Source of the DNA: Erigeron canadensis
Taxonomy: Eukaryota > Streptophyta > Magnoliopsida > Asterales > Asteraceae
Assembly: GCF_010389155.1 (NCBI RefSeq)
Contig: NC_057769.1
Coordinates: 30,752,735-30,816,734, forward strand
Direction of reading: 5' to 3'
DNA: 64,000 nt
Positions within the stretch are counted from its first letter, which is position 1, and each line of letters begins with the position of its first letter. The notes beneath the pieces were generated by a model. That model was given only the letters and a program-made list of their open reading frames with translations. It had not been told where the DNA came from and made no database searches. Position numbers and translations under genes: made by a program. This document shows positions 1 through 11,600 of this stretch, piece after piece.

Positions 1-1556
1 AACTCTGTTTCGGGTTTTTGGTCTTTTGGCTGTTGAAAAAACAGGGCAACTCTGTTTCCAACAAAGTTCTTCTGCAGTCTATTTATATGGAGAAAATTGT
101 AGCATTATATACCAATTTGGTAAATTTCAAAGGGCCCATTTTCCTACATGATGAACTTTTGTATGGGCCCATTGTCCCGCCATTTTAACAACGTCTATCA
201 TTTCTCATTGCTTGACCAGTTGACCATACCGTTTTCTATTCATTAAACATCTAGATCAATTTTGATCAACTTTTTTTAGCCATATAATATACGTAACCCA
301 CATGTAAGGAGGTAAACAACATGGTCGAGTGGCATTCCACTTGAGTTGGAATATATAGTAAAAAAAATTTGCTCTATCTCGAACTCTATCTTTGTTTAGA
401 TGATTCAAAATTTTAGTTTAATTATTCTTTAAGTTTGAGTTGCTAGTCAACGAGCTCGATCCATAATCCGTTATGTATCCTAGAACGACGCATTTCATAC
501 AGCAACTACACCTCATCATACAAAGTCGAGGGCCACTACATGGTAGACGTGAGTGTCTTAACATCCGTCTTTTGAAAAATACCCCATGACTCCACCAGTT
601 GAACTGGCTTCATAATCCGATATGTGTTGTGCCAATATTGTATAAGATAGTAAATAGTCGTGTCATACTACTTAGTCGATAGATGAGAAATCTACTCATC
701 AACACACCATAACCTTTTTCTCGAATCTGAAAAAGGGGCAACTTATGTGATCTAAGTTACCATGCACATTTAATTGGTACGGTATAGTTTTTCATGTCCT
801 ATACTTTGTATCAATAATTGAATTAGTCAAGATTCTTTTACTTTGCGTTTCGTATCAAGATTACAACTTACTAGCTCCGTCCACTCAAACACCAATTTGC
901 ACGAATATTATCTGTGTCACGGGGACCACATAAAAAAATACTCGTAGCTTCCACATCCAAATTATTTCCAATCAACTACAGTGCCCGTTTTTTTTTTTTT
1001 ATAAAACTTTGATCACGGAATCACAGTATCACTAATATTCTTTTGATCGATGTTTTATTTGAACGAAGTGTCAAAATTTAGTTTTATTTTTGTAATTACT
1101 TAATATATAATCAAAAGTAAATTAATAATTTGAAAAATACTGCACTTACAAACAAATTTTTACAAACAAACTTTATAATAATTAAAAAAGTAAAAATAAT
1201 ACGAGTATTACCACATCACTAAAATATTTAATTTAGCATACAATTATTTGAGAAAATTACTAATCATTTGGGCTGAATAAAACCAGTAGCATAAAATATC
1301 ATACGAATGAAAAATAAGAAACCTCAGATAGGCTGTCACTTTAACTTATGCAAGGGCGTCTTTAGGCCGCAGTTTCCTTTTTTCCTTAAAACCACACTTC
1401 ATCATGTACAAATAATGGTCTGGTTCAAAGTTTTCTATTACTAGTCAAAGAGAGTTTGGATGTTTCCTATATCTATCAAACTTTTGGATTAGGAGGAAGA
1501 CTTCATAACAACCAGTCTTTATGCATTTTCCCGATAGTTAAGTCACACCTAATGTA
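1..1556. other. AT-rich intergenic stretch, nothing recognised
   Basis: No open reading frame of useful length, no protein motif and no repeat boundary was recognised here. A T-rich run lies near 989-1001. The first ~150 bases could belong to a transposon that continues outside the window, but no terminus is visible. Confidence 0.5.
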
Positions 1557-1740
1557 TTAGTGTTTGACAAAATCTTTGTCTTTTGAGTGTGAGAGAGTTA
1601 CAATTATCGTAGTAGACTGTATTTGACAAAATCTTTGTCTTTTGAGTGTGCGAATGTTACATAACGTTGTAGACTGTATTTGACAAAATCTTTGTCTTTT
1701 GAGTGTTAGAATGTCGTAGTAGACTGTATTTTTATTCATG
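1557..1740. repeat. Minisatellite, three ~58-bp units
   Basis: The core TTTGACAAAATCTTTGTC recurs at about 1563, 1622 and 1679 (spacing 59 and 57 bp), each time followed by TTTTGAGTGT and a variable tail ending near TAGACTGTA. An open frame runs through the array on the minus strand only because the units are close to a multiple of three apart; I do not regard it as a gene. Confidence 0.8.
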
Positions 1741-1934
1741 TATGTTGAATCTGTATTAGAGTGTCTAACAAGTTTTTTAAGATATTCCTCTTAGCTAGAT
1801 GATCTTATTAGAGTTTTCAACTCCGGGTCGCCTTGAGGATGTGACATTGTCAAACCATGATACATTGACAAGGCATATAGACTAAACATTGCTTAATAGT
1901 TGTTCTAGTATCTTGAAGAGTAACCCAAATAAAC

Positions 1935-2530
1935 GAGCTATCTTCCTTACCAATTCTTGTATAATCATGGTTCAAATAGACAAAATTATTTTATTCAAAG
2001 TTTGAATACCAGATAACAAAAGAAACAAAGGTTACAAGGCCAAGTAAGAACTCAACAAGATACAGTATCTCGAGAATTCTAATCGTCACTATTTACAAAT
2101 GTTGTTTCATGAACCAACCGGATAATAATCATTTGAAGTAGGTAAATAGGATGATTAAGTTTTTTTTACCGATTGATAGCCAAAATAGCCAAAACATGTA
2201 TTATTCAACATAAGTGTTTGACAAGAGGTAGACATGTTTCTATGCTTATATTTAAGGCGCATATATCATTCATTTGTATGTAACAAACATAAGAAATATA
2301 ATAGACCATCTTTTTTTACTGCCGTATCAATGTCATCTCTCTGATCCCAACTATGAAATAAGTCACCAAGGCTTTTGTAAGCTCCTGAAAAGTGAAACAT
2401 ATCAAGAGAAGAATACATGGGAGGTCTTACAGGTGTGTAACCAAAACAAGATTTTCTGGGACGTTATGATGAAAAGCCCCTTGCTCGATCTTGGCTAGCT
2501 CCTTGTTTTCCATTTTATGAATAAATGCAA
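1935..2530. repeat. Local duplication, copy I blocks A and B
   Basis: Block A (about 1935-2110) matches 16488-16660, and block B (about 2120-2530) matches both 11080-11600 and 17140-17710. Shared landmarks in B are an ATAATCATTTG start, ACCAAGGCTT and a GGGACGT near the end. Matches are diverged and carry indels, so the duplication is old compared with the transposons inside it. No coding potential was recognised. Block C of the same copy lies at about 10500-11055, on the far side of the copia element. Confidence 0.75.
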
Positions 2531-2836
2531 GAAGTTAAGTTAAGCTGCAAGATCTCAAATGAAACCACCATGGTAAGAGCAACATATAGTAACACTAACT
2601 CTAACCAAGACCATGTCCAGTTTATTGTCCAAATCATCAAATTTGGTGTTTTGGTACGGAAATTTATCATCAACCAAGTCATTAAATTTGGTATAATATT
2701 AAGTAAAAAACTCATAAACATATGATTAGCAATTTAGCATACAATATACTAATAGTTATAACTAAATGCAATCTCATATAATATTAATAATAATCAGCTG
2801 GTTGTTATAGCTTTGCTACATAAAAGGTTTCTACTT

Positions 2837-2841
2837 GATAA
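2837..2841. repeat. Target-site duplication, left (GATAA)
   Basis: GATAA directly flanks the left LTR and is repeated exactly at 9890-9894 after the right LTR. Five bases is the usual size for Ty1/copia integration. This fixes both element ends. Confidence 0.9.
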
Positions 2842-3311
2842 TGTTAGGAAAAATATTGATTCGTATTATAAATATAATGTAAACATGATTAAGATTACTA
2901 ACCTGAAGATCCTGAGGAACCTGTAAATTGATTCAACATTCTTGCCATTGAGATTGGTTCCCAAATTAAGGTGATTATAGGTTAGATGGGGAAGAAGAGA
3001 AAACACACACACACAAATTAGAGAGGGGGGGGGGGAAGGGGCGAAATTAGTTATGTGATTGATTAGTCACTAATGACTTAATTATGTTATATTTATATAT
3101 ATAACATTTATACTTAGCCCCCTTGGTGTTTTGTGTGATGTGTATTATAAGTCTCTTTAATTCTAATCATCTAATGGGAAACCATATATAATGTCATTAA
3201 TGGTAAATACGCCCATCGTATATTTACCGACATAAGGATTTTAATTATTTGTCAATTATCATATCGGACTGATATATGATCGGTGAAGGTCACAACTACG
3301 TGAGTCCAACA
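2842..3311 (-). repeat. Copia 3' LTR (left on the + strand)
   Basis: This 470-bp repeat matches 9428-9889 almost throughout. It begins TGTTAGG and ends CCAACA. It contains a CA microsatellite and a G-run near 3026-3037 that is longer and more interrupted than in the other LTR. It is the 3' LTR because the coding strand is minus. Confidence 0.93.
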
Positions 3312-3322
3312 TTCTCCCACTT
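3312..3322 (-). other. Polypurine tract of the copia element
   Basis: Read on the minus strand the bases next to the 3' LTR are AAGTGGGAGAA, a purine-rich primer for plus-strand synthesis in the expected position. Confidence 0.8.
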
Positions 3323-3634
3323 GACCAAGCGATCATTTATCTATGAGTATCACAGTTAATCCGGCCGGGATAATACTCATTTTGTTTTAAACCGAAATCA
3401 TAGCCAATAAGTACAGTCGTAGAGAAGAACATCAACTCAGGACCCCATTAGTCAAACTATGACTCAAATTTAAAACTAAATAAGCAATGATCAATTGACT
3501 AAGACAAATTTTGTTACAGTAATGTCCATACATCATTATGCATGCTGAATGTAAATAATAGACAAACAAAATCTGAATACAGAGGAAAATTTTATTAAAT
3601 TTAATAATAATGACCTGACAAGTACAATATGTTA

Positions 3635-5133
3635 TTAAATTAAATCTTTTGTGAGCCCCATCTTCGACACATGCCCTATGAAGATATTAGGAGGAAGACC
3701 TTTGGTCATCGGATCCACTAGCATATCATTTGTACTTATGTACTCAATACAAAGAACATTTTCCTCAACCCGTTTGCGTACAAACAGATACTTTGTATCG
3801 AGGTACAGTCCAGCGCCAGTCGAACTGTTACTATTCGAGAAAGTTACGGCAGCTAAGTTATCACAGTAAAGCTTCAATGGTCTAGAAATAGAATTGACGA
3901 TTTTAAGTCCACTGACAAGGTTCCTTAACAACATTCCATGACAAGTGGCATTGTAAACGGCAATATATTCAGCCATCATGGTGGACGTTGCAGTCAGTTT
4001 CTGTTTATGACTCCACCAAGAGATAGGTCCGCCAGCTAACATGAAAATATATCCAGAAGTAGATTTCTTGTCTTCTTTGCTTTTAGCAAAATCGGAATCA
4101 GAATATCCTACTACTTCTAAGTCATCACTCCTTCTAAAAGTTAGTTTGTAGTCTTTGGTCCCTTGCATATATCGTAGAACCTTTTTAGCCGCTTTCCAGT
4201 GTGCCAATCCAGGATTAGATAAATAACGTCCTAGCATACCGGCGATGTAAGCGATATCTGGTCGAGTGCAGACTTGAGCATACATAATGCTCCCAACTAC
4301 TGATGCATAAGGTATCACCCTCATCTGCTCCTTTTCAATCTCAGTACTCGGGGTTTGGAAAGAACCGAATACGTCTCCTTTAACTACTGGAGCTATAGTG
4401 GGCGAGCAGTCCTGCATTTTATAGCGTTCCAGAATACGGTCAATATAGGCCCTTTGAGAAAGACCTAGAACACCATTACGCCTATCCCGATGTATTTCGA
4501 TACCTATGACATAAGAGGCCTCACCGAGATCTTTCATGTCAAAATTCTGCGAAAGCATGCGTTTCGTTTCATGCAGCATATCCAAGTTGTTACTTGCAAG
4601 TAGGATGTCATCTACGTACAAAACGAGGATTATGAAGTTACTCCCACTGATCTTGAGATAGGTGCATTGATCCACTGGATTCTTTAAGAAATCTTGTCCT
4701 TTCATGACTTCATCGAACTTAAGGTACCATTGACGTGACGCTTGTTTCAACCCATATATGGACTTCTTCAACTTGCAGACCATGTGCTCTTTACCTTTTG
4801 GAATAAATCCTTCAGGCTGCCACATGTATACGTCTTCTTCCAAGTCTCCATTAAGAAAAGCGGTCTTGACATCCATCTGATGTAACTCAAGATCAAAATG
4901 AGCTACTAGTGCCATGACATCCATCTAATGTAACTCAAGGTCTCTTGATAATCGATTCCAGCCTTTTGAGTATAGCCTTTTGCAACCAGTCTAGCCTTAT
5001 AGTGTTCAACATTTCCATTCGGGTCTAGTTTGGTTTTGAAAACCCATTTACAATCTGTTGGTTTGGATCCTTCAGGAAGTTCAACCAAATCCCAAACGTC
5101 ATTATGTTTCATGGAATTAAGCTCCTCAATCAT
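3635..5133 (-). pseudogene. Copia pol, reverse transcriptase and RNase H part (broken)
   Basis: The upstream piece (5133-4906) carries the start of the reverse transcriptase (CKWVFKTKLD, YKARLVAKGYTQ). The downstream piece (4924-3635, 429 residues) carries MDVKTAFLNGDLEE, the catalytic YVDD at residues 103-106, and an RNase H region (WWSHKQK, YCDN). The two pieces are separated by a stop. At the junction a short block around 4895-4935 repeats: GAGTTACAT followed by AGATGGATGTC occurs twice, replacing the segment expected between the first RT motif and the ALVAHFDLELHQMDVK motif. This is a small deletion with a local duplication rather than a simple point change. The open frame ends near the purine tract, as expected for the 3' end of pol. 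Confidence 0.9.
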
Positions 5134-5235
5134 GGCGTCATTCCATTTAGAGGCTTGGTCACTATTAATGGCTTCTTGATAAGAGGTAGGATCAGTAAGC
5201 TTTCCAATGTCCTCATCTTCAGCTAAGAAGGTGAC

Positions 5236-6117
5236 TTAATCATCAAAATTTGTGGCCCTTCGTTGCCTGGATGATCTTCTAAGCTGAATTTCGGGTTCTG
5301 TAACGGAAGGTCCTTCATTATTCGCAACATCAACATTATGATTAGGGAGAGGATTCTGATTAGGATGAGGAGGATCATTGATATTAGCAGCGTTGTGATT
5401 AGGAGAAGGTTGATCAGTGGTTTGAGCAGCGTTGGGTACAAGAGGAATTATCGGAGGACTAATAACCGATGAGTGGTTTCCCCCCGCATCTTGTACTTCA
5501 TGCAAATCCAAGTTATGATTTGTCGTGCTCCCACTGATCTCTGAGTTCTCAAGAAAAGTAGCATGTTGCGTGTCAGTGATGGAAGTAGTATGGGTAGGAC
5601 AGTAAAACCGATAACCTTTTGAGTTATCTGGATAACCAACAAAGAAACATGTAATGGTTTTAGGGTCCAGTTTCTTTAGGTTTGGGTTATAGATTTTAGC
5701 TTCGGCAGGACAACCCCATACTTTCATATATGCTAGACTTGGTTTCTTACCTGTCCAAATCTCATGAGGAGTTTTAGGGACAGATTTGGATGGAACCATA
5801 TTGAGTATATGAACGACTGTTTTTAAGGCCTCAGTCCAAAGGAAATTAGGTAAGTTGGTGTTGGCAAACATACTTCTCACCATGTCCATTAAGGTTCGGT
5901 TTCTCCTTTCAGCAACACCATTTTGTTGAGGAGAACCAGGCATGGTGTATTGGTTAATAATGCCATGGTCTTTGCAATAATTATGGAAAGGACCAGGAGC
6001 TTGACCAATGTCAGTATGTCTGCCATAATATTCACCTCCCCTATCTGATCTTACAACTTTTATCTTACGATCAAGTTGGTTTTCAACCATAGTTTTATAA
6101 TCAATAAAAGTTTGCAA
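5236..6117 (-). pseudogene. Copia pol, integrase core and C-terminal region
   Basis: This 293-residue frame contains the later part of the integrase: [11 protein letters not shown] with the second catalytic Asp, then [14 protein letters not shown] with the catalytic Glu, then the copia-type region [14 protein letters not shown] and a Pro/Asn-rich linker ending RRSSRQRR. It joins the preceding frame through a one-base shift in the A-rich stretch near 6126. It ends in a TAA at 5236-5238, after which the same frame continues toward the reverse transcriptase, so that stop looks like a single nonsense change. Confidence 0.9.
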
Positions 6118-7720
6118 AGACTCAGATTTTTCTTAATTAAATACAGGTGCATATAACGCGAATAATCGTCAATGAATGTAATAAATGATGTATGACCAGT
6201 GATTGATGTGGAATAACGGCCACTAATGTCAGTGTGAATTATTTCCAACAAGTTGGAACTCCTAGTGGCTCCTTTATTGTTACCTTTAGCCATTTTGTCT
6301 TTAAGGCACTTAATACATGTTTCAAAATCACTGAAATCGAGAGAAGGTAAGATTTCATCTTTCACGAGTCGTTTCATGCGATCTTGTGAGATGTGGCCAA
6401 GACGTTTATGCCACAACATAGAGGAATTCTCCAATTTCTTAGGTGATTTTGTCTTTGTTTTAGTTACATCATCAACATTAAGAGACAACAAAGACTGGCA
6501 AAATTTATGATCTAGTTCTAATTTATACAGTAATCCATCAAAAAAACCACGACCAAGCAATTCATTATTTAAAGTAATAGCAATCTTGTCGCTACCATGA
6601 ATCATTACATAACCTTCAAGATCAAGTTTACCAATAGATACAAGATTCCGAGTAATTCTCGGTACATATAAGGTATCTACTAGTCTAATAGTCTTTCCGG
6701 TACTCATATGTAAAATTAAAGTTCCCATGGCTTCGACATCTAAGAGATCACCACTTCCAACTCTAAGCTTTCTTTGACCCTTTGGTAGCTTATGGATTGT
6801 AAGGAATCCATGCATTGAGTTAGTCACATGAACCATAGAACCAGAGTCACCCCACCATGTATTAATAGGTACATCAGTCATAAAAGAATCAAATATTACA
6901 TAAAGTACGTTACCTTTCTTAGCTAGCCATTCCTTGAATTTAGGGCAATTTTTCTGAGTGTGCCCATTTGCACGACAGAATTTACAATAAAGTTTGCCAC
7001 TCAAGGGATTAGAGCTAGAAGCAACTGCACCAGGATTGGTCTTAGGGACTTTATTTGCATTCTTATTACCAGATCTACCCTTCCTTTTCTTAGAATTAGC
7101 AGTGGTGGTAAGATGAACAGACTCAGGCTGTGCCAGTTTGAGGCATTCCTCCTCTTGCACACACATCGAAATTAGATCACTCGTTGACCACTTATCCTTC
7201 ATAGCATTGTAATTCATTTTGAAGGTGTCAAAACGAGCAGGTAAGGATGTCCTTATGAAGTGCACAAGAAAGTTATCTGACACTTCCATTTCAAGGCTCT
7301 TAAGCTTATTAGCCATGTCAGTCATCTTCATAATGTGTTCACGAACACCACTGCTACCATCATATTTCAGAGTAAGCATTTGCAGCATCAAGTTACTTGC
7401 CAGCGCCTTCGATGATCCCTTGAAATGATCCTCTACATATTTGAGGTATTCCTTCACTTTGTCAGAATCAGGAATTGCTCCTCGGATGCTGAGGTTGATT
7501 GTGTTCTTGACCAACATAAGTGATAAGCGATTCGCCTTTTCCCATCTATCATAAGCCGCCTTCTATTCCCTAGTGGATTGCTCAGTAACGGCAGCAGGTT
7601 CATCCTGACGAATGGCAAGGTCGTAATCTAACATGCCTAGAGTCAGCATTAGTTGATCCTTCCAAGAAGCGAAGTTCGCGCCAGTGAGTGGCTCAATGCC
7701 AAAGTTAGGTACTGACAGTG
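6060..7720 (-). pseudogene. Copia gag, protease and integrase N-terminus (broken)
   Basis: From about 7720 the frame reads gag (NFASWKDQLMLTLG and onwards) until a TAG at 7563-7565, which interrupts it. The longest ATG-started stretch is 7517-6060 (485 residues). It shows the gag core, a CCHC knuckle (CKFCRANGHTQKNC, near residue 178), a protease active site DSGSMVHV, the GAG-pre-integrase zinc-binding pattern HKRLGHIS...CIKC, and the first integrase catalytic Asp in HTDISG. The true gag start is upstream of the stop, and I could not place it. The frame is lost near 6126. Confidence 0.9.
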
Positions 7721-9413
7721 GAGATAAAGAGGATATGAATTTACGATACGAGTTAAAGAAGGTTATTATAGTGACGTAGTTAGCTGTGTAAAGCGGACTA
7801 AATGAGGTCTCTTAGAGTAATGGAACTAAATTAAGTATGCTTAATGTTCCTAAAGTTATGAGACTGTGACCATTATAGTAATGAAGCAAGTGATAAATAC
7901 GCTTATAGTAAACACCAAAACCATAAGCTAAAATTAGGCTCCACTTAGATGTTACATCACCTTTGGGCAGAAGTAACTAATATCTAAGCAAAAACATGAG
8001 CTTTAGGTTCGTGCAACACAACACTTATCTTTTGACCTTTGGGCACAAAATTAAGCATCGTGTATATTATGCATGAAAAGGAGTTTCTTTTGCCACACAT
8101 AACATATTAAATCACCTTTGGGCAGAATTAATATGTTAAGTGTTTATTATGCGAAAGGGAAAGAAAATGCAACACGAGAATCATATTTGACCTTTGGGCA
8201 CAAATAATGAAACCATGTTTTAGTGCGAAGACCCCAAAAAAAAAATTACGGGGTTAACAAACTCGACTATATAAGGTCAAGGTTGTTATTTTAAGGCCGT
8301 ATAAATTTCAGATTTCGATAAAGACTAAATCAAAAGACGACTTAAGTTAACTCAAGATCAAATTCAATAAAGACTAAATCAAAATCGACTAAAATTAATG
8401 TCGAATTCAATAGAGACTAAATCAAAAAGGACGACTTAAGTTAACGTCGAATTGAATAAAGTCTAAATTAAAAAATTAATATACGGTCAAGTTCGACTAG
8501 CTTGAGGTCGAACTTAACTAGCTTGAGTCGAAGTTGACTAGCTCGTGGTTTAGCCAAGACTTATGATCGAAGTTTAGCCAGCTTGAGGGTTGACTAGCAC
8601 CATAATTTAGGTCGAAGTTCAACTAGTGCAAGATGAGGTCGAGGTTAAGCTAGGTCGAGGTCGAGCTTAGGCTAGGTCGAGCTCGAGGTCGAGTTTAGGC
8701 AGGTCGAGCTCGAGGTCGAGCTTAGGCAAGTCGAGCTTAGAGGTCGAGGTCGAGCCTAGAGGTCGAGGTCGAGCCTAAGGTCGAGCTCAAGTGCATTAAC
8801 TTAGAGGTCGAGCTCGAGTGCTTAGCTTATGGTCGAGCTCGAGTAAGTTGCTTAGGTCGAGCTCGAGTGAAGCAATGTAAGGTCGAGCTTGACTTGGATC
8901 GATAAGGTCGAGCTTGACTTGAATCATGGAGGTCGAGCTTGACTTGTGTCCATAAGGTCGAGCTTGACTAGTATCCATAAGGTCGAGCTCAAGAGGAGCG
9001 ACCTAGAGGTCGAGCTCGAGCAAGAGTGAGGTCGAGCTCGAAGAAAGCTGAGGTCGAGCTCCAGTAGTCTTATGTAAGGTCGAGCTCGAGCTAGGTGATT
9101 AAGGTTGAGCTTGACTAGACTAGTTAAGCGGTTGAGTTCAACTTGTAAGCTTAGTGGTCGAGTTCGAGTTGAAAAACACGAATTACTTATCAAATTTTAG
9201 AGTAATTAGGATCAAACTCAAAGAAATTAGATGAGTTTTATCAAGAACACGAAGAACACAATTAAGATTCTTCAATTTTTTTAAGAAAAAACGAGGCTTT
9301 TTATGATCAAACTTATAACCAAAACCTGAATCTCTTTAATTAAAATCATGTTTTTAATTTAATAAACTTTTCGGTTTCAAATTTAATACGAATTAGAAAA
9401 ATTATGAACCTTT
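7721..9413 (-). other. Copia leader between LTR and gag, built of tandem arrays
   Basis: This 1.7-kb untranslated leader is long for a Ty1/copia element and is largely repetitive. It holds CCTTTGGGCA motifs (about 7950-8210), three ~60-bp units with GACTAAATCAAA (about 8325-8470), and a GGTCGAG-rich array (about 8500-9180). Frames in the last array give repeated Leu-Asp and Ala-Arg-Pro patterns, but these follow from the DNA repeats and are not treated as a protein. Confidence 0.8.
8500..9180. repeat. GGTCGAGCTCGAG-core minisatellite
   Basis: The core AGGTCGAGCTCGAG or close variants (AGGTCGAGCTTGAC) occurs about twenty times with variable spacers, mostly 12-30 bp. The 8880-9000 section is the most regular, with units of about 30 bp. 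The core contains overlapping palindromes (GAGCTC, CTCGAG). It sits inside the copia leader and is GC-richer than its surroundings. Confidence 0.85.
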
Positions 9414-9425
9414 GCTCTGATGCCA
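9414..9425 (-). other. Primer-binding site for initiator Met-tRNA
   Basis: On the minus strand it reads TGGCATCAGAGC, two bases inside the 5' LTR. The usual plant copia site is TGGTATCAGAGC, so there is one mismatch. Confidence 0.88.
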
Positions 9426-9427
9426 GA

Positions 9428-9889
9428 TGTTGGAAAAATATTGATTCATATTATAAATATAATGTAAACATGATTAAGATTACTAACCTGAAGATCCTGA
9501 GGAACCTGTAAATTGATTTAGCATTCTTGCCATTGAGATTGGTTCCCAAATTAAGGTGATTATAGGTTAGATGGGGAAGAAGAGAAAACACACACATACA
9601 AATTAGAGAGGGGGGGGGGCGAAATTAGTTATGTGATTGATTAGTCACTAATGACTTAATTATGTTATATTTATATATATAACATTTATACTTAGCCCCC
9701 TTGGTGTTTTGTGTGATGTGTATTATAAGTCTCTTTAATTCTAATCATCTAATGGGAAACCCTATATTATGTCATTAATGGTAAATACGCCCATCGTATA
9801 TTTACCAACATAAGGATTTTAATTATTTGTCAATTATCATATCGGACTGATATATGATCGGTGAAGGTCATAACTACGTGAGTCCAACA
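9428..9889 (-). repeat. Copia 5' LTR (right on the + strand)
   Basis: This 462-bp partner of 2842-3311 begins TGTTGG and ends CCAACA. It is the 5' LTR in element orientation. The GATAA target duplication follows at 9890-9894. Confidence 0.93.
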
Positions 9890-10499
9890 GATAAATGGTA
9901 GGCGATAACACTACCAGCAAATTACTTGATGTGTTCAAAGTTACGGTGGCTGTTTGCTTATTAGGGACTCTAATAACATCCTTATTATTATCAAACACCT
10001 CCATGAACCCCATACCCCATGCTCTTATTATCAAACACCTCCACGAACAATGATTTTTATAAGTTAAACGTGTAGCTGAAAGTTGTAACATAAATTGCTA
10101 TTGTCACATAGTGGTTGATCAGGATTTACATTGTAGGATCACTATTGCCTACACACAATACAAAAACGAACTTTCTACCAACTCCTTTCACTCATAGTAT
10201 GAGTATAGTTTCGAGAGTTCTTCATTTTAGATATACCTGAAGATCTCTAATTTTGAATTTATGAGAATCGGTAGAACTTAAGCAATTGCCATTTGCCTTT
10301 TCGGTACCTTAAATATTATAGCTGACTTATTCCTTCTACTTAGCGATCAGGCTGTTATGTGATTTCTGCCTGGGAAGACAAAACCAGTAAATCACATGAT
10401 AGGCCATGTTATCATAATTGTTTTGAAGATATTTATATAATCATAAATGTTGCTAATCTTAAGTGACTTTATCTGGTACACTACACTTAGACACTAATA

Positions 10500-11055
10500 C
10501 ACTATAAACTGAGGTACAAGGGTTGCAAACCAGTGATGTTCGGGTTCAGGGGTCAATAGTATTCAACCAAAATCCGCCAATAACCTATTGGGTCAGAAAA
10601 TTAAAACCGCCGCTTAGCATTTGGGTCCAACGGGGTGGTTTCATGTCAAACAATTTGGTTTCAAGTTGAGTATAAATTACATTCAGTTATATACAATTTA
10701 CAAATACTTTCAGATTGGCATGTTTACCCAAATGGTTATTGGTTAACCCAAGCTCAATCCGGTAAATAGTTGGGCTGAAAATTTGGTAGGTCGAGTTTAT
10801 ACAACTCTAACCCGTTTATCTTTGTGAAGGTTTTAGGTTTTGTAAAATATTGCCATCCGGCCTCGATCTTTTATAAAGTTTAGCCAGCTGGTCCAATCTT
10901 GGTTTGATGTGATCAAGGTCAGGCTCTTTTTGTTTTTGCTTGACCTAGCTTGTAACTCAACAAAAGCTGTCCTCTGTGTCTGCATTCAACTCAACTTTCT
11001 TATTCTTGAAGGTTTTGCTAAAATTTGAACCAAATACTTCAATGACCCAATGTCT
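10500..11055. repeat. Local duplication, copy I block C
   Basis: It matches about 17720-18780 in order. Landmarks are ACCGCCGCTTAGCAT, GGTGGTTTCATGTC, GATTGGCATGTTTACCC, TATACAACTCTAA, GGTCCAATCTTGGTTTGATG, and AAATTTGAACCAAATACTT. It lacks the MITE found in the other copy and preserves the empty insertion site at about 10798-10812. No coding potential was recognised. Confidence 0.8.
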
Positions 11056-11079
11056 CATCACATATGCAAACTTTTAGCA

Positions 11080-11600
11080 CATGTCATTCGATATACTCTT
11101 GTTAACTCAATGGGTATAGACACAGCTTTTGATACAAACTTACAAACAATGATCATTTGAAGTCGGTAAATGGGATGGTTAGCTTTTTTATACCGACTGA
11201 TACGGGTTAAATGTGTGTCTAGCTGATCCAAAACATGTGTTATCATACATAAGAAAGTGTTTGACAAGGATTAGACATGTTAAGGCACATATATATATAT
11301 ATATATATATATATCATCCATTTGTATCTAATAAACATTCTTATGTTTATTAGTGACCATCTTGTGCATCTTTTATATTGCCGTATCAATGTCGTCTATT
11401 TGAGATCCCAACCAACTATGAAAATCAGTCACCAAGGCTTCTATGAACTCATGAAAAGTGAAACATATTTCAAGTTGAAATGGGCCATATCTAGACAAGA
11501 ATACACCAGATGTGAGATATTTTACAGGTGTATTAACCAAAACAAGATTTACTGGGACGTTACAATCAAAAGCTCCTTGAATAGTAAGAGCGAGATATAG
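11080..11600. repeat. Local duplication, copy II (block B only)
   Basis: This is a second copy of block B with the same landmarks as 2120-2530 and 17140-17710. A pure TA microsatellite occupies about 11287-11313. The small frames on either strand are not conserved between the three copies, so none is called a gene. Confidence 0.75.

Larger units (their letters stand above)
2842..9889 (-). mobile_element. Ty1/copia LTR retrotransposon, full-length but inactivated
   Basis: The element is 7,048 bp and is read on the minus strand. LTRs lie at 2842-3311 and 9428-9889, begin TGTT and end CCAACA, and are flanked by the 5-bp duplication GATAA. A primer-binding site complementary to initiator Met-tRNA lies at 9414-9425, and a purine tract (AAGTGGGAGAA read on the minus strand) abuts the other LTR at about 3312-3322. 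The coding order gag, protease, integrase, reverse transcriptase, RNase H is the Ty1/copia order. Stops, one frameshift and one local rearrangement break the polyprotein, so the copy cannot make its own proteins. By eye the LTRs differ at roughly ten positions plus length changes in the G-run, which suggests a fairly recent insertion. It splits copy I of the local duplication. Confidence 0.95.

Noticed and set aside
1557..1740. CRISPR array
   Set aside because: Only three units with partly similar spacers in plant nuclear DNA; an ordinary minisatellite.
8796..9193. Minus-strand frames with repeated Leu-Asp and Ala-Arg-Pro
   Set aside because: They arise from the GGTCGAG array in the copia leader. 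Frames shift between units and match no protein.
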